From contig JAFMGZ010000005.1 of assembly GCA_017854855.1 (NCBI GenBank), positions 59,279-123,278 of the forward strand: a DNA stretch of 64,000 nt, read 5' to 3'. A model generated the notes under the pieces. The model was given only the letters and a program-made list of their open reading frames with translations, was not told where the DNA came from and did no database searches. Positions 41,627-51,555 of this stretch are shown here, one piece after another. Both the position numbers and the translations under genes were made by a program. The stretch's first letter is position 1. Each line of letters begins with the position of its first letter. The stretch is from Sulfitobacter sp. (GTDB lineage Bacteria > Pseudomonadota > Alphaproteobacteria > Rhodobacterales > Rhodobacteraceae).

Positions 41627-42091
41627 TCAGGCGGCCTGAACTGAATGTTCTTCCGTCAGGATTGTATACAGCGTTGTAGGATCGGGGTTCGCGCGCAATT
41701 TGTTGCAGATCGACATGTCGCGCAGGGTACGGGACACCAGTGCCAGCGCCTTGAGGTGTTCAACCCCAGCGTCCTGAGGTGCAAAAAGCGCAAAAGCAAC
41801 ATCGACAGGTTGCCGGTCTACCGATGAGAAATCAATCGGTTTGTCCAGCAGGACAAAAGCGCCGACAACCTTGTCAATTCCGTCAAGCCGGGCGTGGGGA
41901 AGGGCAACACCATGCCCCACCCCTGTTGGACCAAGAGATTCCCGCGCCAGCAACGCTTCGACCACGATACCGGGTTCCAGCCCATAGGCGGTATAAACCA
42001 AATCACCGATGTCTTGCATCAGCCGTTTCTTGCTAGAGGCGGAGGTCAACACTTTGACAGCCTCTGGCTTTAGGAGTTTTTGAAATTCCAT
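41627..42091 (-). CDS. ptsN: PTS IIA-like nitrogen regulatory protein
   Basis: LLARESLGPTGVGHGVALPHARLDGIDKVVGAFVLLDKPIDFSSVDRQPVDVAFALFAP. Confidence 0.93.
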   Translation of the reverse strand: MEFQKLLKPEAVKVLTSASSKKRLMQDIGDLVYTAYGLEPGIVVEALLARESLGPTGVGHGVALPHARLDGIDKVVGAFVLLDKPIDFSSVDRQPVDVAFALFAPQDAGVEHLKALALVSRTLRDMSICNKLRANPDPTTLYTILTEEHSVQAA

Positions 42092-42136
42092 CCGGCTCGC
42101 TCTGCTATGGCGGGGAAATTCCCGTCCAGTTGGTCC

Positions 42137-42700
42137 CTATGGGTCGATCCATCCTATGTTGCCGTCTTCACGACGGTACACGACGTTCAACCCCTCTTTG
42201 CTTTCGTTCCGAAACACCAAGACCGGTGCGCCTGCCAATTCCATCTGCATTACCGCCTCACCTACAGACAAAGTGGCTATTTTAGTCTGCATTTCGGCGA
42301 TGATCATCGGCTGCAGGGTTTCAGGTTCCAGCGCGTCAGCATTGCTATCTGATGCAAGGATATATGAGGAAGCACCGAATAATTCAACCGGTTCTGCACG
42401 GTCTTTGTGATGATCTTTCAACCGACGCTTGTACCGTCTGAGTTGTTTTTCCATCTTTTCGTTGCAGGCATCAAATGCGCCATAGATTTCGGTACTATGC
42501 GCTTTGGCCGATGCTGTAAGGCCGGTTGACAGATGTACGGTTGCTTCGCAGACAAACTCATGTCCTGACTTTGAAAACACCACAGTGGCGTCAGTAGGAC
42601 GCTCGGCGTATTTCTTGACCGCCTCCCCAAGTTCCAGTTTTACATGGGTCTGAAGTGCATCGCCAATGTCGATTTGTTTGCCGCTGATCTGATACCGCAT
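42137..42700 (-). CDS. hpf: Long-form ribosome hibernation promoting factor
   Basis: MRYQISGKQIDIGDALQTHVKLELGEAVKKYAERPTDATVVFSKSGHEFVCEATVHLS; C-terminal long-form domain. Confidence 0.92.
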   Translation of the reverse strand: MRYQISGKQIDIGDALQTHVKLELGEAVKKYAERPTDATVVFSKSGHEFVCEATVHLSTGLTASAKAHSTEIYGAFDACNEKMEKQLRRYKRRLKDHHKDRAEPVELFGASSYILASDSNADALEPETLQPMIIAEMQTKIATLSVGEAVMQMELAGAPVLVFRNESKEGLNVVYRREDGNIGWIDP

Positions 42701-42949
42701 ACGTTCTCCTTGTTCGTGTCATCCGGCATCGCCAAAAGGGACCACATTTGTGGTGTTTCATCCGATACTAGACGCGGGTAAGTGGCAATGTGTTCAAATT
42801 AAAGTGATCCATGCCTTGGCAGTAAGGCCGGTGCAGGATCATACAGGAACACAGTGTTGCCATACACCTATCAGGCGCAGAATGGCATTCGAAGTCAATG
42901 GTTAGCGCATCACGCTACAGCAAATTTTCGCGCCTGCTTTTGAAAAATT

Positions 42950-43708
42950 TTAGGAAATACGAAAGTTGTCGCCCAGGTAGACCCGGCGCACATTCTCGTT
43001 CTGAACCACTTCTTCAGGGGTGCCTGACATCAGCACCTTGCCTTCATGCAAGATATAGGCCCGGTCCACAATCTCCAGCGTTTCCCGGACGTTGTGATCC
43101 GTGATCAGCACGCCAATGCCGCGGTTCTTGAGGTCGGAGACCAGGTGACGAATATCGCCTACCGAAATCGGATCAACCCCGGCAAAGGGTTCATCAAGCA
43201 GCAGGTAATTCGGATCTGCGGCCAGACAGCGGGCAATCTCCACCCGGCGACGTTCACCGCCCGACAATGCCAGCGCAGGCGCGCGGCGCAGATGCTCGAT
43301 TGAAAATTCCGACAAGAGTTCTTCGAGCCGTTCGCGCCGCTGGCGTTTGTCAGGGACAGAAATATCCAGAATCGCAGCAATGTTGTCTTGCACGCTAAGC
43401 CCGCGAAAAATGCTCATTTCCTGCGGAAGATATCCAATGCCCAGCTGCGCACGGCGGTACATGGGCAGCAAGGTAACGTCCTTGCCATCGACCATCACGG
43501 TGCCGCCTTCGGGGGTGACCAGACCGGCCACCGCGTAAAAGGTTGTTGTCTTGCCCGACCCGTTTGGCCCCAGCAATGCGACAACCTCGCCCCGGTTCAG
43601 GTGCATCGAAAAATCACGGATCACGATTTTTTTGCGGTAGGATTTGCGCAGGTGATCAATTTGCAGGCCGGACGCGGCCTTGGCGATCTTCAGATCGGGC
43701 ATTGGCAT
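42950..43708 (-). CDS. lptB: LPS export ABC transporter ATP-binding protein
   Basis: LLGPNGSGKTTTFYAVAGLV, IGYLPQEMSIFRGLSVQDNI, LSGGERRRVEIARCL. Confidence 0.96.
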   Translation of the reverse strand: MPMPDLKIAKAASGLQIDHLRKSYRKKIVIRDFSMHLNRGEVVALLGPNGSGKTTTFYAVAGLVTPEGGTVMVDGKDVTLLPMYRRAQLGIGYLPQEMSIFRGLSVQDNIAAILDISVPDKRQRRERLEELLSEFSIEHLRRAPALALSGGERRRVEIARCLAADPNYLLLDEPFAGVDPISVGDIRHLVSDLKNRGIGVLITDHNVRETLEIVDRAYILHEGKVLMSGTPEEVVQNENVRRVYLGDNFRIS

Positions 43709-44214
43709 CAGTTGCCGCCACCCGGCTGAATGATCGTCTTGACCCTGCCTGACATCTGCGCGGTACCGTCGTTCAACTGGACCGTCATCCGGTCCGAGCT
43801 GAGCGCGTTCAGGCCCTGATCCAGCAGGACATTGCCCGACATGACGATAACGCCATCTGCGATACTGTAATCCGCGCGCTCTGATTCGGCGGCATCGGGG
43901 CCGGACACCAGTGTCACGCCACCCGTCGCTTCCAACCGTTCAATCCCTGACCTGTCCTGGCGATAGACGACCAGCACGCGTGGCGCGGACAGGCGCATTT
44001 CGCCCTGACCGATCAGCACATTTCCAGTGAAAACCGCGATATTAGTTTCCTGATCGACAGATAAATTGTCCGAAGTGACTTCGACCGGCAGACTGGTATC
44101 TTGCTGCATCGCACCGAATGCCACGCTGGTGCCTTGCGCGAAAACGGGTTCTGCTGCAAAGGCCAAAAGCAGGGGCAGCAGGAATATACGCAGGTTCTTC
44201 ACAGGGTCACTCAT
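43708..44214 (-). CDS. lptA: LPS transport periplasmic protein LptA
   Basis: VTSDNLSVDQETNIAVFTGNVLIGQGEMRLSAPRVLVVY, overlaps lptB and lptC. Confidence 0.87.
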   Translation of the reverse strand: MSDPVKNLRIFLLPLLLAFAAEPVFAQGTSVAFGAMQQDTSLPVEVTSDNLSVDQETNIAVFTGNVLIGQGEMRLSAPRVLVVYRQDRSGIERLEATGGVTLVSGPDAAESERADYSIADGVIVMSGNVLLDQGLNALSSDRMTVQLNDGTAQMSGRVKTIIQPGGGN

Positions 44215-44815
44215 TGTGTTGTTTTGGCAGGTATACCAGTTTCACACCGTTTGTGAAAAGCAATTGGGCACCTGATCCTGCATTCACGTTCTTCAACGAC
44301 ATCGTGCCGGCATCCAAAGTGCCAAAAGGTCCATCTGCCTGAACAGGACCGGGAGAGACGATATCAAGCGTGGACATCAACGCGGTCAGCCTGTCGCTTT
44401 TGATATGGTAGCCGGTTGAGGTATCTATCGTCACATCCCCAAACAGATCGGCAAAGTCTTTTTCAATATCCAGAAACCCCCTTTGCGAGGTCACGATGAC
44501 TTTGGAACCAGAGGATAGGTCCATGGCAATCTCGACATCCAGCGCCTCATTCGCGCCGGTCTTGCCCTCGGGGGTGGTCAGTGTTTCTGCGGCAAAGGCG
44601 ATCTGATCACCATCTGCGGTAACCGAATAGTAGATGGGCCCGGTCACTTGCTGGCTGCGCAGGCGATCCTGAATCTCCTTATCCGCAAAAGGGATCGCCG
44701 TTTCAGTGTCGATGGCCTTGGAGATCAGGAACAAAGTGGAAAGCAGACCCAATGCGGTCAGGGGCAGCAGCACCTTGAGCCAGCCAACCAGCCTTGAATA
44801 GCGGTCTGCCTGCAT
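44207..44815 (-). CDS. lptC: LPS export protein LptC
   Basis: N-terminal single TM; GYHIKSDRLTALMSTLDIVSPGPVQADGPFGTLDAGTM; position upstream of lptA. Confidence 0.85.
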   Translation of the reverse strand: MQADRYSRLVGWLKVLLPLTALGLLSTLFLISKAIDTETAIPFADKEIQDRLRSQQVTGPIYYSVTADGDQIAFAAETLTTPEGKTGANEALDVEIAMDLSSGSKVIVTSQRGFLDIEKDFADLFGDVTIDTSTGYHIKSDRLTALMSTLDIVSPGPVQADGPFGTLDAGTMSLKNVNAGSGAQLLFTNGVKLVYLPKQHNE

Positions 44816-44820
44816 GGCTG

Positions 44821-45783
44821 TTATCCCAGACCGACGCGCAGGCAATCATGGATGTGCAACAGGCCCGCAGGCTTGTGGGGTGCCGCAGGGTCCACGACCA
44901 ACAGGGTGGTGATCTTGCGGGTATTCATCATGCCCACGGCCTTTTCAGCCAGCGCTTCGGGGCCGATCGTGACGGGGTTGCGCGTCATCACATCACGGGC
45001 TTTCAGTGACATCAGCCCGTCCATGTGCCGGCTCAAATCGCCAAGCGTGATGATACCGGTCAGACAGCCATCGGTGTCGGTCACCCCTGTCACGCCAAAA
45101 CCCTTGCTCCCAATCTCGGCCAGGGCCTTGGGCATATCGTCGTCTTCACCGACCAGCGGGATCGCAACGCCCTTGTGCATCAGGTCAGCAACAAGGCTTA
45201 GCTGTGCGCCCAGTTTGCCGCCGGGGTGGAAGTTGCGAAAATGTTCTGCGGTGAAATCGCGATGCTCCATCAATGCCACGGCCAGCGCATCGCCCATGGC
45301 CAGCGTCATCGTGGTGGAGGAGGTGGGCACAACGCCGGTGGTGCAGGCCTCTGCGACCTGGGGCAGGGCAAGGATGACATCAGATTGCCGGCCCAGGCTG
45401 CTGTCAGGGCGACTGGTCAGCCCAATCAGCGGAATTTCATAGCGCCGCGAATAGGCGATCAGATTGATCAGCTCTGGGGCCTCGCCAGAGTTGGAAATGG
45501 CCAGTACCACGTCATCGCGGGTGATCATGCCCAGGTCACCATGGTTCGCCTCAGCCGGATGTACGAATTGCGCGGGCGTGCCGGTGCTGGCCAGGGTCGC
45601 TGCGATCTTGTTGGCGATATGGCCGGATTTGCCAATGCCCGTCACGATCACGCGGCCCTTGGTGGCGCGCATCAGGTCAATCGCCATGCGAAACCGGTCG
45701 TCCAGACCATCCGCCAATGTATTAAGGGCGGCGGCTTCGGCGCGGATCACGCGGGCGGCTGTATCAATGAATGGGGTTCTCAT
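44821..45783 (-). CDS. kdsD: Arabinose-5-phosphate isomerase (KpsF/GutQ family)
   Basis: VIVTGIGKSGHIANKIAATLASTGTPAQFVHPAEANHGDLGMI; SIS plus two CBS domains. Confidence 0.93.
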   Translation of the reverse strand: MRTPFIDTAARVIRAEAAALNTLADGLDDRFRMAIDLMRATKGRVIVTGIGKSGHIANKIAATLASTGTPAQFVHPAEANHGDLGMITRDDVVLAISNSGEAPELINLIAYSRRYEIPLIGLTSRPDSSLGRQSDVILALPQVAEACTTGVVPTSSTTMTLAMGDALAVALMEHRDFTAEHFRNFHPGGKLGAQLSLVADLMHKGVAIPLVGEDDDMPKALAEIGSKGFGVTGVTDTDGCLTGIITLGDLSRHMDGLMSLKARDVMTRNPVTIGPEALAEKAVGMMNTRKITTLLVVDPAAPHKPAGLLHIHDCLRVGLG

Positions 45784-46394
45784 GCGTGTGCAAAGATGTC
45801 CGTCTCGGGCCAGCCATCCAGGTCAAGCCGGGCGCGCATGGGCAGAAAGTCAAAACAGGCCTGCGCGATTTCCATCCGCCCTTCCCGGACCAGCATGCCG
45901 TTCAGTTTCTCACGCAATTGGTGCAGGTACAGAACATCGGATGCCGCATAATCAATCTGGGCTGATGTCAATGTCTCTGCCCCCCAATCGCTGGATTGCT
46001 GCTGCTTGGAAATGTCGATGCCCAGCAGCTCTTGCAACAGCTTGGCCAGACCATGACGGTCCGTGTAGGTGCGGACAAGGCGGCTGGCGATCTTGGTGCA
46101 ATAGACGGGTGCTGTGACAGCACCAAAGGCATTCAGCATCGCCGCAATGTCAAACCGGCCGAAATGGAACAGCTTGAGCACGTCAGGGTCTTCTAACAGA
46201 CGGCACAGGTTTGGGGCCTCTGTTTGCCCTTTGGCGACTTGCACCAGATGGGCATTCCCGTCCCCGCCGGACAGCTGGATCACACACAGGCGGTCCCGGT
46301 GCGGATGCAGCCCCATGGTTTCACAGTCAATGGCAACCATTGGACCCAGATCAAGGTCGGCAGGCAGATCGTTTTGATACAGAAAATTTGTCAT
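45780..46394 (-). CDS. rnd: Ribonuclease D-like 3'-5' exonuclease
   Basis: VAIDCETMGLHPHRDRLCVIQLS, FHFGRFDIAAML, DYAASDVLYLHQL; start at MTNFLYQND. Confidence 0.88.
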   Translation of the reverse strand: MTNFLYQNDLPADLDLGPMVAIDCETMGLHPHRDRLCVIQLSGGDGNAHLVQVAKGQTEAPNLCRLLEDPDVLKLFHFGRFDIAAMLNAFGAVTAPVYCTKIASRLVRTYTDRHGLAKLLQELLGIDISKQQQSSDWGAETLTSAQIDYAASDVLYLHQLREKLNGMLVREGRMEIAQACFDFLPMRARLDLDGWPETDIFAHA

Positions 46395-46449
46395 GGCCAA
46401 CGCTATAGCCTGCATCTGCGCTTTGGGAAAGCGGGTGTTCCATTCGGCC

Positions 46450-47241
46450 TCAGGCGGCAGCGCGGGCCTGTTCAATCGCGTCCAGACCGGGGCGGGGATA
46501 ATGCGTTAAGAAGCGATGGACCAGCAGGTGGCACCGATGGCCGGGCCAATCTGGGTCCACCAGCGGCGCGGGCAGGGCCGGATGTTTCAGGATCAGACGA
46601 CGCCAATTATGCACGATCAAGCAGCGCAATACCGCTATTTCGACTGGCGAAAGGTCATTTTGGGCGGGCAAAGCCTGATCCAGGTATTCCAGCCTTGTCA
46701 GCAGATCGGCATAGCCTTGGCGCAGGGTTTCAGGCTGTGCCTGCAGGCGCAACCAATCGGGCACATCGCCACCGGGCAGGCGTATGGCGTCACCGGGAAC
46801 GCCTGCCGCTGCCGGGCCAACATAGATGCGCGCCATGATCTGGGCAAAACCGGCAACCGCCATCGATTCGCTTTCGTCTTGTTCGGTGCCGGATGTCACG
46901 ACCAGCTGCCATGCCTGCTGTGGCTGATCGGGGTCCGCGTAGATGCGCGGACTGGCTGCGGCGCTTTCGGCGCGGCCCTTGGCGCTGAGCATGTGCTGAC
47001 TGATCCGTCCGGATTTCCGTGAGGTGATCCAGCCGTCATTGCGCAACCGGTGCAGCGCCACGCGTGCGGCTTCCGGCTTGATCCGAAGTCCCTGCATGAT
47101 CGCCGACAGCACAGGACCATCTACCGATTGCCCCTCTTCCTGCGCCAGATCGCCAAAGAGGCTGATCATCAACGACCAGACCCGCCCCCCGCCAAGATCG
47201 CGCAGGCCCTCCGTAAGGTCTATGAACCGGTCAGTGGGCAT
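46450..47241 (-). CDS. paaX: PaaX family transcriptional repressor
   Basis: MISLFGDLAQEEGQSVDGPVLSAIMQGLRIKPEAARVALHRLRNDGWI; next to paaZ. Confidence 0.87.
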   Translation of the reverse strand: MPTDRFIDLTEGLRDLGGGRVWSLMISLFGDLAQEEGQSVDGPVLSAIMQGLRIKPEAARVALHRLRNDGWITSRKSGRISQHMLSAKGRAESAAASPRIYADPDQPQQAWQLVVTSGTEQDESESMAVAGFAQIMARIYVGPAAAGVPGDAIRLPGGDVPDWLRLQAQPETLRQGYADLLTRLEYLDQALPAQNDLSPVEIAVLRCLIVHNWRRLILKHPALPAPLVDPDWPGHRCHLLVHRFLTHYPRPGLDAIEQARAAA

Positions 47242-49255
47242 TCATCGTCAACAATTCATACTCGGCCGCAGCTTCGTCATTTTGATTATAGAGCGTCACA
47301 TGCCAGCGCACCTCGCCATATTCATCATTGCGGGGGGTTTTCTGTTTCACCGTCAGGCGGACACGAATGCTGTCTCCTGCGGCGACAGGTGCCATGAAAC
47401 GCAGGTTGTCCAGACCGGTATTGGCCAAGACAGGCCCCGGATCAGGCTGCACGAACAGACCCGCCGCAAAGCTGAGCAAGAGATAACCGTGGGCCACGCG
47501 ACCAGGAAAGAAAGGGTTCGCCTTGGCGGCTTCTTCGTCCATATGGGCGTAAAACGTGTCACCCGTGAAATGGGCAAAGGTTTCGATATCCTCCAGCGTC
47601 ACTTGTCGTGACGCAGAGTTGAACGTCTCACCCAGATCAAGGTCGCCGAAGGTTCGGGTAAAGGGGTGGTCGCGGTCTGAAATCTCAACCGCGCCGGGCA
47701 CCCATTGCTGGCCGATGGCGGTCAGAATATCGGGGCTGCCCTGAATGGCGGTGCGCTGCATGTAATGCATGACGCCGCGGATGCCGCCCAATTCCTCGCC
47801 ACCGCCTGCCCGGCCCGGACCGCCATGCACCATATGGGGCAGGGGCGCGCCGTGGCCCGTGGCCTCGGCCATGGAGGTGCGGTTGTTGAAATAGAGCCTG
47901 CCATGGAAGGCCGCGGCCCCCAGCGTGACCTCGCGGGCGACATCGCCGTCATTGGTGATGACAGAGGCCACAAGCGATCCTTGCCCCTTGTTCAGCAGTT
48001 GGATGGCATGGGGCAGGTCGCGATAGGGCATGATGGTTGAGACAGGGCCGAAGGCTTCGGTGTCGTGCACGCGCAGGGCAGTGTCAGGATCGGCGCAGTG
48101 AAACAGCATTGGCGGGACAAAGGCCCCTTTGTCCTTGTCTGCACCTTCAACGGCAAAGCTGTCGGGGTCGCCAAATACCCGCTCCGCTTCGGCCCCGATC
48201 AAGGCGGCCTTGGCCAGGACATCGCGTTTCTGGCTGGCCGAGACAAGCGCACCCATGCGGGTGCTCTCCAGCCTTGGGTTACCGATTGCCGTCTTTGCCA
48301 GACGCGCGCTGATCGCGGCGATCACGGCATCGACCTGCGCCTGCGGCACCATGATGCGGCGGATGGCGGTGCATTTCTGACCTGCCTTGGCGGTCATCTC
48401 GCGCTGGACTTCTTTGACGAACAGATCGAACTCGGGCGTGCCGGGTGTGGCATCCGGCCCCAGAACCGAGGCGTTCAAACTGTCCTGTTCCGACGCAAAG
48501 CGCACAGAATGTTGCATCAATCTGGGATTGCCCCGCAGCATCAGCGCGGTGTCGGCAGAGCCGGTAAAGGCCACGGCATCCTGACATTCCAGATGGTCCA
48601 GCATGTCGCCCAGCCCGCCACTGACCAATTGCAATGCGCCCTCGGGCAACAGCCCGCTATCCAGCATCATGCGCACGCAGGCCTCTGTCACGTAACAGGT
48701 GGCGGTTGCGGGTTTGACGATGGCTGGCACACCGGCCAGTAGCGTCGGGGCCAGTTTTTCCAACATCCCCCAAACTGGAAAGTTGAAAGCGTTGATATGC
48801 ACGGCGACCCCCTGCAAGGGCGTGCAGATGTGACGGCCCATAAAGGCACCCGTGCGGCCCAGCTGTTCGGGCGGACCGTCCAGATAGACATGGCCATCTG
48901 GCATTTCACGGCGGCCCTTGGCGGCAAAGACCATCATCGTGCCGATCCCGCCATCCACATCGATCTTGTGATCGCTGAGCGTGGCACCGGTGTCATAGCT
49001 CAGATCATAAAGCGCCTGTTTGCGTTCCATGAGATACAGCGCGACGGCCTTCAGCATCTTTGCACGATCATGAAACGTCATCTTGCGCAGGGCAGGGCCG
49101 CCGACCTCGCGGGCATGGCCCAGCATCGATTGGACGTTCAGCGCGTCATTCCCTGCGGTCGCGATCACCTCGCCAGTGATGGCGCTGGCGATGTTGCGGG
49201 CACCAGAACCAGAGGCAATCCATTGACCGGCGGCAAAGCTTTGTACGTCGAGCAT
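47231..49255 (-). CDS. paaZ: Bifunctional oxepin-CoA hydrolase/aldehyde dehydrogenase
   Basis: ALDH domain (KAGQKCTAIRRIMVP; HINAFNFPVWGMLEKLAP) plus C-terminal MaoC-like hydratase (DTFYAHMDEEAAKANPFFPGRVAHGYLLLS). Confidence 0.95.
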   Translation of the reverse strand: MLDVQSFAAGQWIASGSGARNIASAITGEVIATAGNDALNVQSMLGHAREVGGPALRKMTFHDRAKMLKAVALYLMERKQALYDLSYDTGATLSDHKIDVDGGIGTMMVFAAKGRREMPDGHVYLDGPPEQLGRTGAFMGRHICTPLQGVAVHINAFNFPVWGMLEKLAPTLLAGVPAIVKPATATCYVTEACVRMMLDSGLLPEGALQLVSGGLGDMLDHLECQDAVAFTGSADTALMLRGNPRLMQHSVRFASEQDSLNASVLGPDATPGTPEFDLFVKEVQREMTAKAGQKCTAIRRIMVPQAQVDAVIAAISARLAKTAIGNPRLESTRMGALVSASQKRDVLAKAALIGAEAERVFGDPDSFAVEGADKDKGAFVPPMLFHCADPDTALRVHDTEAFGPVSTIMPYRDLPHAIQLLNKGQGSLVASVITNDGDVAREVTLGAAAFHGRLYFNNRTSMAEATGHGAPLPHMVHGGPGRAGGGEELGGIRGVMHYMQRTAIQGSPDILTAIGQQWVPGAVEISDRDHPFTRTFGDLDLGETFNSASRQVTLEDIETFAHFTGDTFYAHMDEEAAKANPFFPGRVAHGYLLLSFAAGLFVQPDPGPVLANTGLDNLRFMAPVAAGDSIRVRLTVKQKTPRNDEYGEVRWHVTLYNQNDEAAAEYELLTMNAH

Positions 49256-49264
49256 GGGCTCTCC

Positions 49265-50329
49265 TTAATGGGTGTCGTAGTCGATGATCAGTTTATCGGT
49301 CAGTGGATAGGACTGGCAGGACAGGACATAGCCGCGCTCCACCTCGTAATCCTCAAGCGCGTGGTTGCTGATCATCTCAACCTCGCCTTCGATCACTTTG
49401 CACATACAGGTTGAACAAACGCCCGCCTTGCAGGCAAAGGGCGCATCCTGACCGTTCTCCAGCGCGGCATCCAGCACTGACTGTCCTTTTGACATTTCGA
49501 ATGTGCGCTGGGCCCCTTCGATGATGACGGTCAGTTCCGTGCCTTTTTGCCCCTCGCTGCGTGCAGCCATTGCCTGTTTGGCCAACTGGCCTTGCTGGCT
49601 TTCGCTGAACAGCTCAGACTTGATCTGATCAGGCTCTAACCTGTGGGTTTTCAGGCTGTCCGCGATGGCCAGCATCATCGGTTCCGGCCCGCAGATAAAG
49701 GCTGTGGTGACCGTGCTGACGTCGATCCACTGTTTGAACAGGGCGGTGCATTTTTCCTGATCCACACGACCAGTGAACAGGTCGATGTCCTGGCCGGACT
49801 CAAGCATATGAATGATCGTCAACCGGCCCATGTAGTGGTTCTTGAGATCCTCCAGTTCCTCGCGGAACATGATCGTGTTCACGGCGCGGTTGGCATAGAC
49901 CAGCGTAAAGGTGGACAGCGGTTCACGTTTCAGCACGGTCTTGAGGATCGACAGCACCGGCGTGATGCCAGAGCCACCGGCAAAGCCAAGGTAGTTCTTG
50001 GCGCGATCAGGCTCTATCGCGGTGAAAAACTTGCCTTGGGGCGGCATGGCTTGCAGCGTGTCACCGACCTTGAGCACGGTATTGGCGAAGGTGGAGAATG
50101 CGCCGCCATCGACACGTTTGATGCCGACCTGTAGTTTGCCGTCGTCCAGCCCCGCGCAGATCGAATAGTTGCGGCGCAATTCGGTCCCGTCGAAATCCTG
50201 CTTGAAGGTCAGATATTGGCCTTGGGTAAAGGCGAAATCATCTGGGTTCTCGGGGGCAAGGGTCAGGACAACCGCATCGCGGATGGTGTGGTGGATATCG
50301 GTGACTGTTACGGGGTGAAACTGGCTCAT
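49265..50329 (-). CDS. paaE: Phenylacetyl-CoA epoxidase reductase subunit
   Basis: RRNYSICAG, FAGGSGITPVLSILK; C-terminal 2Fe-2S CKAGVCSTCMCKVIEGEVEM...LSCQSYP. Confidence 0.95.
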   Translation of the reverse strand: MSQFHPVTVTDIHHTIRDAVVLTLAPENPDDFAFTQGQYLTFKQDFDGTELRRNYSICAGLDDGKLQVGIKRVDGGAFSTFANTVLKVGDTLQAMPPQGKFFTAIEPDRAKNYLGFAGGSGITPVLSILKTVLKREPLSTFTLVYANRAVNTIMFREELEDLKNHYMGRLTIIHMLESGQDIDLFTGRVDQEKCTALFKQWIDVSTVTTAFICGPEPMMLAIADSLKTHRLEPDQIKSELFSESQQGQLAKQAMAARSEGQKGTELTVIIEGAQRTFEMSKGQSVLDAALENGQDAPFACKAGVCSTCMCKVIEGEVEMISNHALEDYEVERGYVLSCQSYPLTDKLIIDYDTH

Positions 50330-50338
50330 CTCAGCGCC

Positions 50339-50806
50339 TCAAATACATTTGAAATAATCGAAGGGTTCCATGCAATCCGTACAGCGCCACTGCGCCTTGC
50401 AGGGGGTTGATCCGAATTGGCTGATCTTTTCCACAGCGCTTGATTTACATCGGGGGCAGTGCTGCGGCCCGCCTGCTGGTTGCGGCGGGGCGATGCCGTA
50501 GTCTTCCAGCTTGGCGCGGCCCGCCTCGCTGAGCCAATCGGTCGTCCATGCCGGAGAGAGCTGGCGTTTCAGCGTCAGCTTTTCGATGCCGTGGCCGCGC
50601 AAGGCGGTTTCAATATCCAGATTGATAATGCTGGTTGCCGGGCAGCCCGAATAGGTCGGCGTGACGGTGACCACCAGCGTATCCTCTTCCCATGACACAT
50701 CGCGGATGATGCCCAGATCGGTCAGAGAGATGACCGGAATTTCCGGATCCGGCACGGCAGAAAGCCAATCCCAAACAGTCTCTAATGTGGGTTTTTCGGT
50801 TACCAT
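50339..50806 (-). CDS. paaD: Phenylacetate-CoA oxygenase subunit PaaD
   Basis: VPDPEIPVISLTDLGIIRDV, PTYSGCPAT, CPRCKSSAVEKISQFGSTPCKAQWRC. Confidence 0.93.
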   Translation of the reverse strand: MVTEKPTLETVWDWLSAVPDPEIPVISLTDLGIIRDVSWEEDTLVVTVTPTYSGCPATSIINLDIETALRGHGIEKLTLKRQLSPAWTTDWLSEAGRAKLEDYGIAPPQPAGGPQHCPRCKSSAVEKISQFGSTPCKAQWRCTDCMEPFDYFKCI

Positions 50807-51555
50807 GTCGCATCCGGATAGGCGCGTTGCAGCCATTGCATCTGGGTCAGCATATGACCCAGATGTTCGCTGTGCCGCGCGCCTGTCTTGCCACCCTTAT
50901 GGGCGAAATCATCGGCCGGCTTTGTCAGCGTCGCCTCGCCCAGCACCTGGGCCAGATGCGCATCAAAAGCGGGGCGCAATGTGGTAGGATCAGGGGCGAT
51001 CCCCTGGGCCACCATGGCGGCGTCCACATCATCAGACAAGAACATCTCACCCACATAAGGATAGAGCCTATCAAGGGCTTTTTGCATGCGATCATGGCTT
51101 TCTTCGGTGCCGTCGCCCAGCCCAATCACCGTGTCGGTAGACCGCTCCAGATGATAGGTGACTTCCTTGACCGACTTTTCCGCAATTGCTGCGATCTGTT
51201 CATTGGACGATGACATCAGCGCCTTAAGATAGGACAGATGCCAGCTGTCAAACAGGAACTGGCGCATCATGGTCTGGCCGAAATCCCCGTTGGGTTGTTC
51301 CACCAGCAGGACATTGCGAAAGTCCCAGACGTCGCGGTGAAAGGCCAGCCTGTCCGCATCGCGGCCCTGTCCCTCAACCTCGCCCGCCAAACCAAGCCAA
51401 AGCTGGGTCTGGCCGATCAAATCCAGCGCTACATTGGCCAGCGCGATGTCTTCTTCCAGCACCGGGGCCACGCCGCACCATTCAGAGACGCGGTGGCCGA
51501 GTACCAGTGTGTTGTCGCCCAAACGGCAGAGGAATTCGAAGAGGGGATCGCTCAC
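50800..51555 (-). CDS. paaC: Phenylacetyl-CoA epoxidase structural subunit PaaC
   Basis: LGDNTLVLGHRVSEWCGVAPVLEEDIALANVALDLIGQTQLWL. Confidence 0.93.
   Translation of the reverse strand: MSDPLFEFLCRLGDNTLVLGHRVSEWCGVAPVLEEDIALANVALDLIGQTQLWLGLAGEVEGQGRDADRLAFHRDVWDFRNVLLVEQPNGDFGQTMMRQFLFDSWHLSYLKALMSSSNEQIAAIAEKSVKEVTYHLERSTDTVIGLGDGTEESHDRMQKALDRLYPYVGEMFLSDDVDAAMVAQGIAPDPTTLRPAFDAHLAQVLGEATLTKPADDFAHKGGKTGARHSEHLGHMLTQMQWLQRAYPDATW

Noticed and set aside
42741-42754. ACCACATTTGTGGT dyad upstream of hpf
   Set aside because: Six-bp dyad can occur by chance; not strong enough as a separate feature
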